Shown piece after piece: positions 1 to 5,602 of a stretch of 8,296 nucleotides of DNA (its first letter is position 1; every line of letters begins with the position of its first letter). Both the position numbers and the translations under genes were made by a program. This DNA is from Oscillospiraceae bacterium (GTDB lineage Bacteria > Bacillota > Clostridia > Saccharofermentanales > Saccharofermentanaceae), in contig CADCQX010000218.1 in the NCBI GenBank assembly GCA_902803695.1, forward strand, positions 1 to 8,296, written 5' to 3'. Under the pieces are notes generated by a model. It was not told the DNA's origin. It did not search any database and saw only the letters and a list, made by a program, of their open reading frames with translations.

Positions 1-1
1 C

Positions 2-643
2 TGTGTCTGCAAGGGCGCATCAATGGATGATCAGATCATAAAGGAACTCTTTGAATCCGTACTATCTGCAGAAGAAATTCTTAAGACAGGTTCACCTGAG
101 ATTGAAGAAATAAGAAAAAATCTTGCACTTATCAAACCTGTAACTGTTGGTACTGACGGAAGGATAATGGAATGGCATGAGGACCTTAAGGAAACTGATC
201 CCGGCCACAGGCATATCTCTCATCTTTTCGGACTGTTCCCGGGTACATCGATAAAGGGTGAAGAACTCTTTAGTGCCGCATCCAAGACACTGGATAAACG
301 TCTTTCTTCAGGTAGCGGTCATACAGGCTGGAGCAGGGCTTGGATCATCAATCTTTATGCTTCTATGGGAAAGGGAGACGAAGCCTATAAGCATATCAGG
401 CTTCTTATGGAAAAGTCGCTTTTGCCTAATCTCTTTGATAATCATCCTCCGTTCCAGATAGATGGTAACTTCGGATTGGTATCAGGTATCATCCGAATGA
501 TATTGGGAAGGGAAGGTGAAGAGCTTCCTGCAATACCAAAGGAATGGAAAGACGGCGAGATAAATGGCTTCAGGATTCCAGGTGGCAAGAGGATCGATCT
601 TAAATGGGAAGACTATAAGGTTATTGATAAGAAGGTATATTGA
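2..643 (+). CDS. GH95 alpha-L-fucosidase, C-terminal fragment (5' end outside window)
   Basis: This is the last 213 codons of a glycoside hydrolase family 95 enzyme; the frame is open to the left edge. The ATG at 23 is an internal methionine in the family-typical stretch ASMDDQIIKELF, not a start. GH95 enzymes release alpha-1,2-linked L-fucose (some members act on L-galactose) from host glycans or plant polysaccharides by an inverting mechanism, using an (alpha/alpha)6 barrel. Barrel motifs visible here are GHRHISHLFGLFPG, GHTGWSRAWIINLYA and NHPPFQIDGNFG. The Asp in the last motif is probably the conserved catalytic or base-chain Asp; I infer this from family memory. Full-length members are about 750-800 residues. 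The tail ends soon after the RIDLKWEDYKV strand, which seems slightly shorter than usual. The gene is convergent with the next one and ends 15 bases before a hairpin terminator. The family call is firm; substrate and localisation cannot be judged from this fragment. Confidence 0.9.
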   Translation, partial: CVCKGASMDDQIIKELFESVLSAEEILKTGSPEIEEIRKNLALIKPVTVGTDGRIMEWHEDLKETDPGHRHISHLFGLFPGTSIKGEELFSAASKTLDKRLSSGSGHTGWSRAWIINLYASMGKGDEAYKHIRLLMEKSLLPNLFDNHPPFQIDGNFGLVSGIIRMILGREGEELPAIPKEWKDGEINGFRIPGGKRIDLKWEDYKVIDKKVY

Positions 644-657
644 TTCTGACAATAGTA

Positions 658-702
658 AGAGGGCCGGTTTCGTATATGAAACCGACCCTCTCCTTATTTC
701 TT
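658..702 (+). terminator. Intrinsic terminator between convergent genes
   Basis: A near-perfect hairpin has arms 658-671 and 678-691: 14 positions with one C/A mismatch (664/685) and loop GTATAT. A T-rich run, TCCTTATTTCTT, follows on the plus strand. It ends the GH95 transcript. It also lies 19 bases past the stop of the leftward gene at 710, so it may work in both directions, although the minus-strand side (TTACTATTG) is less T-rich. Confidence 0.85.
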
Positions 703-709
703 CATAACC

Positions 710-2821
710 TTATGCGAGAATAGCGTATTCAGAACAGATAGCCTTGAACTCAGGACTTGTAGAGAAGGAGTCAAAGACATCATCTCTTGAAGTACCGTTA
801 TTCAAAATGCCCAGCCAATATGCGAATCCGTTTGCGTCAGGTTCGCGGCCCATAAATGTTGCATACAATCTGTTAAGATATTCTTCATTGCTGTAGTTGG
901 CATCCAGGAATTCCTTGCTGTAGAAGAATTCCTTAGCTGCCTTTGTTCCTGTTATTTCCTGATTTGTAAGACTTAAGCTCCAATAGGAAAGACCTTCCTG
1001 TTCAGCTTCACGGCCAAGACACTTGGTATAAAGCCTCTCTGCGAATGTCTTTGCATTCTCGGAAGCAACAGTAGCTTTTGCTGTAGGTGCTCCTGATCTT
1101 ACTCCATAGGAAGCGCAAACATTACACCATTCAGTTGAATTGATGAAACCGTCTACTACGTTGTCTCTGCCTTCGGACTTAAGACTGTTGAGCCAGAAGT
1201 TGAAACCGTCGACATCATCTTCGACATTTCTGTTGAAGAAAGTGGAGTAGAGGACTTTGAGGAAATCCTCATCACTTAAGTTCCTGTCCTTGAATTCCTT
1301 ACTTGTGAGGAATTCTCTTGCACAGTCAGCGCCTGTGAGGTCACCGTTCTTAACGTGCTCGCACCAGAAAGTCTTACCTTCGCTTTCAGAAGCACGCCCC
1401 AATGCTACTTCATAAAGACGCTCAACGAATGCCTCGAAGCCCTTTTCGTCGGATTCCGGTTCTTCTGCGGTTGAAGCAGGTGCCGGGTTTATTACTGATG
1501 GAGTTGTTGGAGTTGAGTTTGCCGGAGCAGGATTTACATTATTGTTTGCATTATCTGGAGACGTAACAGAAGTTATTTCAACCGGAAGACTTGCATAGTC
1601 AGTTTCATATTCGTCATTTACATCTTCAGCAATTATGTATAGGTAATAATCAACTCCCATTGTTCCTGTTAACCCTGCAGGAAGCGTGAATTCTGCTGTA
1701 TTACTTGTTGATTCAAGCATGTCGTAATACAGAATATCGGCGTTTTTATCGCTGTATTCTTTATCCGTAATAAGCATCGAAATATGAGAAACATTATCAG
1801 AGTCAGAACCTGTAATGCTATAAGGGATAGACAGTGTTTCTCCCGATAGGGTTGGAGTTGATGAAAGACCAAAATCTATTTCATCATCAATAATAGTCAG
1901 TTTGTATTCCGCATCTTTATATCCAAAAGAGCCGTTGATCGAAGTTGAGAAAAGAATCTTGGATTGATCGATATTCAGAGCCGGTGCCACACCGATCACC
2001 TCACAGAAAACAGGATCAAAATAGATAAAACCGGTTCGGTAAACATCACATGCTCCAAATATCGTATTATATCTGTTTCTTAGCCAATATGGATAATTCT
2101 TTTCGTGGTTATAATCTTCGTGCAATGGCTTATCTGCACCAATATAGCCATATTCCGTGTTATAAAGATCAGCAGCATCAAGCAGAAAAACCTTTTCGCC
2201 ATTCAAACCTACATGGTTTACTATCTCATATTCTAAGTGTGGGTCTACTGTACTGTCAGGAGCAGAATAACTGGAAGCAATGGCCTTTTTTTCAGCTTCT
2301 GTAAAAACTCCTTCTTTATCGTAGAATTCAGAACCATTGAGTCCGTTCTTAATATCACTGTTTTCCCATACATATTGATCACTTAGGGCCATATAATCAT
2401 CAGGTGATAATACAGTTTGATCTACATAAAACTGACCATTTTCTATTAGTCCTACAATAGTAATTCCGTTTGGAACTGTATCAAAATAGCTCCTCTTGTA
2501 AAGTGTTATGTCACTGTCCAGGAAAAGTGTGCTGGAGCCGAATTTGTTCGAATCAGGATCTAAAACTCGAAATCTGATTGGAGCATTATCATAAGAACCC
2601 CAATATACATAACTGCCTTGCCAATTCGACTCAACACTGTCCGGAACGATTGGTTTTTCAATCTTGGAAACACCTAGGCAAGTGTTATCTTTGTTTTTTT
2701 GAAAAGCAGCTCTGACATCGCCTTGATCTAATAGAACAGGGACAAGAACTGTGCTGAGTGTTACAGCTAAAATTGTTGAAATAGTTTTAACTGCTTTTTT
2801 TGAAAAGTTATTAAAATGCAT
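710..2821 (-). CDS. Secreted DUF6273-like / double DUF4214 protein (paralogue A)
   Basis: This is a 703-residue exported protein of unknown function. A signal peptide covers residues 1-38 (basic FSKKAVK, hydrophobic core, likely cleavage after VRA). A DUF6273-like domain covers about 69-300; its recognisable parts are GSYVYWGSYDNAPIRFRVLD, a LNGSEFY..FTEAEKKAI block, GEKVFLLD, YWLRNRY and VAPALNID. A probable beta-rich segment (about 310-430) contains ISMLITDKEY. A Pro/Thr/Asn-rich linker leads into two DUF4214 domains (about 460-580 and 590-700), each made of two units of the form LY...xGR..xxxGxxYW...S.EF. I see no LPXTG, SLH or transmembrane anchor. ATG at 2821 is preferred over GTG at 2833: GTGAG sits 7 bases before the ATG, the GTG has no usable ribosome binding site, and the ATG makes the signal peptide match the paralogue. 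A role in the cell envelope or extracellular matrix is a guess; DUF4214 has no settled function. Confidence 0.85.
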   Translation of the reverse strand: MHFNNFSKKAVKTISTILAVTLSTVLVPVLLDQGDVRAAFQKNKDNTCLGVSKIEKPIVPDSVESNWQGSYVYWGSYDNAPIRFRVLDPDSNKFGSSTLFLDSDITLYKRSYFDTVPNGITIVGLIENGQFYVDQTVLSPDDYMALSDQYVWENSDIKNGLNGSEFYDKEGVFTEAEKKAIASSYSAPDSTVDPHLEYEIVNHVGLNGEKVFLLDAADLYNTEYGYIGADKPLHEDYNHEKNYPYWLRNRYNTIFGACDVYRTGFIYFDPVFCEVIGVAPALNIDQSKILFSTSINGSFGYKDAEYKLTIIDDEIDFGLSSTPTLSGETLSIPYSITGSDSDNVSHISMLITDKEYSDKNADILYYDMLESTSNTAEFTLPAGLTGTMGVDYYLYIIAEDVNDEYETDYASLPVEITSVTSPDNANNNVNPAPANSTPTTPSVINPAPASTAEEPESDEKGFEAFVERLYEVALGRASESEGKTFWCEHVKNGDLTGADCAREFLTSKEFKDRNLSDEDFLKVLYSTFFNRNVEDDVDGFNFWLNSLKSEGRDNVVDGFINSTEWCNVCASYGVRSGAPTAKATVASENAKTFAERLYTKCLGREAEQEGLSYWSLSLTNQEITGTKAAKEFFYSKEFLDANYSNEEYLNRLYATFMGREPDANGFAYWLGILNNGTSRDDVFDSFSTSPEFKAICSEYAILA
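1061..1447 (-). repeat. Near-identical DUF4214 block, copy in paralogue A
   Basis: This stretch encodes 129 residues (EKGFEAF to ATVAS). By hand alignment it matches 3271-3657 in the neighbouring gene at 121 of 129 residues, including a 72-base run with no mismatch (1233-1304 against 3443-3514). The 116 residues that follow in each protein match at only 72 positions. It is a direct repeat with an offset of 2210 bases. Confidence 0.9.
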
Positions 2822-2854
2822 GGTAAATCTCACTTTTTAGATAATAATAGTCCT

Positions 2855-2886
2855 ACGGCCAGCCTGGTTTGGTCTGGCCGTTTTTC
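2855..2886 (+). terminator. Terminator-like hairpin between the two paralogues, pointing antisense to them
   Basis: CGGCCAG (2856-2862) pairs perfectly with CTGGCCG (2874-2880), and TTTTTCTT follows directly on the plus strand. In that direction it looks like an intrinsic terminator, but both flanking genes are on the minus strand. Read on the minus strand, the hairpin is preceded by AAAAA and followed by TAGGACTATTATTATC, which is a poor U-tract. It may stop antisense transcription or stabilise the 3' end of the upstream gene's mRNA. As a sense terminator it would be weak. Confidence 0.4.
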
Positions 2887-2919
2887 TTCCTAAATCTCTT
2901 ATTGGATTCTTAGTAAGCC

Positions 2920-5136
2920 TTATCTGTGAATAGCATATGAATTGCAAATTTCAGCAAACTCAGTGCTTCTGGCAAAAGAATCAAATACCTCGTTCCTTGA
3001 AGTTCCGCTGCTTAACAGATTGCCCCAGTAGGTCATTCCGTCTGAATCAGCTTCACGACCCATGAATGTTTTGTAAAGCCTATTCAGAAATTCTTCGTCA
3101 CTGAAATCTTGATCCTGGAATTCTTTGCTGTAGACAAACTCTCTTACAGCCTGAGTTCCGGTAAGTTCTTGATTTGTAAGTCCAAGGCTCCAATAGTCAA
3201 GACCTTCTTTATCAGCGTCTCTGCCAAGACATGTAGTATAGAGTCTTTCAACAAACTCAATCGTATTTTTAGAAGCAATAGTAGCTTTAGCTGTTGTGGC
3301 TCCTGATCTTACTCCATAGGAAGCACAAACATTACACCACTCTGTTGAATTGATGAAACCTTCCACTACGTTGTCTCTGCCTTCAGATTTTAGACTGTTG
3401 AGCCAGAAGTTGAAACCATCGACATCATCTTCAGCTTTCCTATTGAAGAAAGTGGAGTAGAGGACTTTGAGGAAATCCTCATCACTTAAGTTCCTGTCCT
3501 TGAATTCCTTACTTATGAGGAATTCTCTTGCGCAGTCAGCGCCTGTAAGATCACCGTTTTTTACATGTTCGCACCAGAAAGCCTTGCCTTCGCTCTCGGA
3601 AGCACGGCCCAATGCCACTTCATAAAGACGTTCAACAAAAGCATCGAATCCCTTTTCCTCAGATTCAGGTTCTTCTGTGCTTGTTGTAGCAGGAGCAGGG
3701 TTAATTGTAGAAGGTGTAGTTGGCGTTTCGGTTTCTGTGTTGACTTCTGACGTAGATTCAGATTGGTTTTCTTCAATTACAAAATTATCCGGTTTCTTGA
3801 GTTCGTACGGAGTGCTGACGGTGTCTGAAGAATTGCCATCGTATTCAGCTATTGCATATACGTGATAATCTTCTCCCCAGTTTCCTGCTAGATTGTCAGG
3901 TAATACGAATGTTCCGGAATAACTATTATCACTTGAAGGAACTAAATCATTCCTATAAAGAAATGTTGCATCTTTATCGTTGTATTCCTTATCAGTTATG
4001 AGTATTGAAACACCTGTGTTATTATTCTCGGATGTTCCGCTAAAATAATAATCAACAGTTATGTTCTTTCCTTCTGCATTTGCCTTTGCACTAAATTTAT
4101 GACTGTCATTAACAAATGTGAATTTGTATACTGCACCAACCTCTCCGATATTACCTGACACACAGGTTGTATATAAGATCTTGGATTTATCTATGTTAAG
4201 AGCAGGGCTTACTCCGAAGACAAATGTATGAGAGATTTCGTTTGCGTACATCCAACCATATTCGTGAACAGCACCAATACGATATGGATTTACACAATTA
4301 GGGATATCCAATGTGGACGGATCAATATCTGCAAGTGTTCTGAGCCAATATCTTTTTGCGCATGATCCTTTTTCGAGTTTGGTGTCGTTACCAAATAAGA
4401 GTTTCTGCCTTGAGAGAATATTCCAGTAGTTATTTTCTTGACTGCCGACAACGCTTGCGTAACCATAATCTGGATTTAACATATCGTCAACATCAAGCAG
4501 AAAGATCTTTTCTCCTGACAGAGGGTAGGTATATTGAAAATTAGCAACCTGTGTTAAATCTTCATTGTACTTCGTAGGTTTTCTGATCTTGTGACTTTCC
4601 TGAAAACTTTGGGCAATTGCTTCCTGTTCTGCTTTGGAGAATATATCTTCATTGTATAGAAAATCATCTCCATTAAGATATTTGTTCAAAGTGCAATCAG
4701 CCCATTCGAGTGTTTCTGTTTTTCTGCACGGTTCGTATTCACCAGATGCCATAGCTGCTTCGTAATCATAACCAAAAGGGTAGATGCCGTAACATTTTGC
4801 CCCGCATGTATCGAAATAGTCGTTAAATAGGATTGAGTCGCAATCGAGAAGAATAGTGTTGCTTCCATAAGCGTTTGAGTCCGGATCCAATACACGGAAT
4901 TTGATCGGTTGTCCGTCGTATGTACCGAAATAAACGTAACTTCCGGACCAAGGATCTGATGCTTCATCTCCAGGTGGAACTGGTCTTGCCATTTCCGGAA
5001 TGCCCATTATGATCTTGCCTGAATCGTCAGCTCTTACTTCTCCTAGTGAATTAAGGAAGGGGACTAGAGCAATACCCAATGTTATCGCTAAGATGGTTGA
5101 GCTGATCTTTGCGAATCTTGATCTCTTATTGATCAT
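2920..5136 (-). CDS. Secreted DUF6273-like / double DUF4214 protein (paralogue B)
   Basis: This 738-residue exported protein has the same architecture as its downstream neighbour. A signal peptide covers residues 1-36 (MINKRSRFAK, hydrophobic core STILAITLGIALVPFL, cleavage after VRA). A DUF6273-like domain covers about 64-325, with SYVYFGTYDGQPIKFRVLD, LNGDDFLYNEDIFSKAEQEAIAQ, GEKIFLLD, YWLRTL and VSPALNID. A middle segment carries the shared VSILITDKEYNDKDA motif, followed by a Ser/Thr/Glu/Pro linker (about 455-495). Two DUF4214 domains lie at about 497-613 and 622-735. The ATG is supported by AAAGGAG at 5147-5153, ten bases upstream; no other in-frame start competes. No cell-wall anchor is visible. 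The pair probably arose by tandem duplication. The 98-base gap between them allows co-transcription, with B first, but the hairpin in that gap may reduce it. Function is unknown. Confidence 0.88.
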   Translation of the reverse strand: MINKRSRFAKISSTILAITLGIALVPFLNSLGEVRADDSGKIIMGIPEMARPVPPGDEASDPWSGSYVYFGTYDGQPIKFRVLDPDSNAYGSNTILLDCDSILFNDYFDTCGAKCYGIYPFGYDYEAAMASGEYEPCRKTETLEWADCTLNKYLNGDDFLYNEDIFSKAEQEAIAQSFQESHKIRKPTKYNEDLTQVANFQYTYPLSGEKIFLLDVDDMLNPDYGYASVVGSQENNYWNILSRQKLLFGNDTKLEKGSCAKRYWLRTLADIDPSTLDIPNCVNPYRIGAVHEYGWMYANEISHTFVFGVSPALNIDKSKILYTTCVSGNIGEVGAVYKFTFVNDSHKFSAKANAEGKNITVDYYFSGTSENNNTGVSILITDKEYNDKDATFLYRNDLVPSSDNSYSGTFVLPDNLAGNWGEDYHVYAIAEYDGNSSDTVSTPYELKKPDNFVIEENQSESTSEVNTETETPTTPSTINPAPATTSTEEPESEEKGFDAFVERLYEVALGRASESEGKAFWCEHVKNGDLTGADCAREFLISKEFKDRNLSDEDFLKVLYSTFFNRKAEDDVDGFNFWLNSLKSEGRDNVVEGFINSTEWCNVCASYGVRSGATTAKATIASKNTIEFVERLYTTCLGRDADKEGLDYWSLGLTNQELTGTQAVREFVYSKEFQDQDFSDEEFLNRLYKTFMGREADSDGMTYWGNLLSSGTSRNEVFDSFARSTEFAEICNSYAIHR
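3271..3657 (-). repeat. Near-identical DUF4214 block, copy in paralogue B
   Basis: This is the partner of the block at 1061-1447. Eight residue differences occur in 129. Four cysteines are present in both copies (FWCEH, ADCARE and EWCNVC, which has two). Both copies end exactly 351 bases before the end of their gene (stop codon included), so the flanking C-terminal domains align without gaps. Confidence 0.9.
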
Positions 5137-5194
5137 GGTTTACATTCTCCTTTACGAAAAATTTAAACCCCTTCCGAACCCTTTTAATGTTAGA

Positions 5195-5223
5195 AAAATA
5201 GCATTATTACTGATTCGTGTAAA
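5195..5223 (-). promoter_or_regulatory. Candidate promoter of the paralogue pair
   Basis: On the minus strand, TTTACA (5218-5223, five of six matches to -35) stands 17 bases from TATTTT (5195-5200, four of six to -10), which gives a 5' untranslated region of about 50 bases. A competing candidate further out is TTGTAA (5311-5316), 16 bases from TATAAA (5289-5294), with an untranslated region of about 145 bases. The region is AT-rich, so chance matches are expected. Confidence 0.25.
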
Positions 5224-5343
5224 CAGAGAATGTGAATATCTGACAATATAATGACACAAAAACTTCACGATTAGACAAAAATGTATCATTTATACTTTGT
5301 TTTTGTCATTTTACAATATCAAAACTATCACATTTTTTAATTC

Positions 5344-5372
5344 TTGATTCGGCTGGAAAGTAATGATAGTAT
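5344..5372 (+). promoter_or_regulatory. Candidate promoter of the ABC-F operon (extended -10)
   Basis: TTGATT (5344-5349) and TAGTAT (5367-5372) are separated by exactly 17 bases, and a TG dinucleotide one base before the -10 (5364-5365) makes an extended -10. Transcription would start near 5379. The transcript would then carry the upstream ORF, both competing helices and the terminator in a leader of about 225 bases, which fits an attenuator. Confidence 0.4.
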
Positions 5373-5421
5373 CAAGAGTAATTCAAGAAGAAAGAACACA
5401 TTTATTGTGTAGGGTGGACCA

Positions 5422-5433
5422 ATGAGGAAGTAA
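5422..5433 (+). CDS. Three-codon leader ORF (Met-Arg-Lys)
   Basis: ATG AGG AAG TAA follows AGGGTGG (5411-5417) at a 4-base spacing, the same spacing as at the ABC-F start. Its stop codon lies in the 5' arm of the leader's first helix. Drugs that bind the peptidyl-transferase centre stall ribosomes within the first few codons, so a very short ORF can act as a sensor. A 5-bp hairpin (ACACA 5396-5400 with TGTGT 5406-5410) sits just upstream of the binding site. Position and helix overlap support this ORF; translation itself is not proven. Confidence 0.55.
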   Translation: MRK

Positions 5434-5540
5434 TTCGATTTAAGTTTTATAACATCAGGACCTTAAAAGGGTCGGTTTGTGTACGCTTAAATTGGATTAC
5501 GGATGGTTTCATGGTCTTGCCGATGTGGTTAGATTTATTG

Positions 5541-5575
5541 AGTCTGTTTTTGCGTATGCAAAGACAGGCTTTTTT
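5541..5575 (+). terminator. Intrinsic terminator inside the ABC-F leader
   Basis: GTCTGTTTTTGC (5542-5553) pairs with GCAAAGACAGGC (5558-5569) at all 12 positions, two of them G-U, around a GTAT loop. TTTTTT (5570-5575) follows. It ends 27 bases before the ABC-F ATG with no other gene start between, so it can only act as a conditional premature stop. Confidence 0.85.
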
Positions 5576-5579
5576 GTAA

Positions 5580-5600
5580 GGCCCTTTAACCAAGGAGGCC
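5580..5600 (+). promoter_or_regulatory. Hairpin holding the ABC-F ribosome binding site
   Basis: GGCC (5580-5583) pairs with GGCC (5597-5600). After a bulged A, CTTT (5584-5587) pairs with AAGG (5592-5595) with one G-U; the loop is AACC. The whole AAGGAGG (5592-5598) is inside the stem. This could add translational control, or give way easily to ribosomes; it is a small hairpin. Confidence 0.45.
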
Positions 5601-5602
5601 AT

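Larger units (their letters stand above)
5411..5575 (+). promoter_or_regulatory. Ribosome-mediated transcription attenuator upstream of the ABC-F gene
   Basis: Two mutually exclusive RNA folds are visible. In the first, 5430-5444 (GTAATTCGATTTAAG) pairs with 5486-5500 (CTTAAATTGGATTAC) over 15 bp with two G-U pairs, leaving the terminator at 5542-5569 free to form. In the second, 5476-5486 (TTTGTGTACGC) pairs with 5552-5562 (GCGTATGCAAA) over 11 bp with two G-U pairs. It extends inward through 5489-5492 with 5546-5549, and so consumes both terminator arms. The first helix begins at the stop codon of the three-codon upstream ORF, so a ribosome stalled there would cover its 5' arm and favour the antiterminator. 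The pairings are read directly from the sequence; the mechanism is inferred. ABC-F resistance genes are known to be controlled in this way, for example Vga(A) and the Listeria lmo0919/rli53 leader as I recall it. Confidence 0.75.

Noticed and set aside
2050..2304. Plus-strand open frame inside paralogue A, and similar ones at 3109-3306, 3565-3865 and 4356-4544
   Set aside because: They are antisense shadows of well-supported secreted-protein genes, with low-complexity or unfamiliar translations and no binding sites.
2822..2833. GTG start at 2833 for paralogue A
   Set aside because: The nearest AGGA is about 17 bases upstream. ATG 2821 has GTGAG at 7 bases and aligns better with the signal peptide of paralogue B.
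1061..3657. Mobile element or transposition as the source of the repeated DUF4214 block
   Set aside because: No terminal inverted repeats, target duplications or transposase were seen. The blocks keep frame and domain position, which fits gene duplication plus conversion.
5000..5251. Plus-strand open frame spanning the start of paralogue B
   Set aside because: Its first half is antisense to the signal peptide region and its second half is AT-rich promoter sequence; there is no ribosome binding site.
5477..5602. N-terminal extension of the ABC-F protein from TTG at 5477
   Set aside because: No ribosome binding site precedes it, the encoded residues do not resemble Lsa-type N-termini, and the stretch contains the antiterminator strand and the terminator. 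ATG 5603 with AAGGAGG is clearly better.
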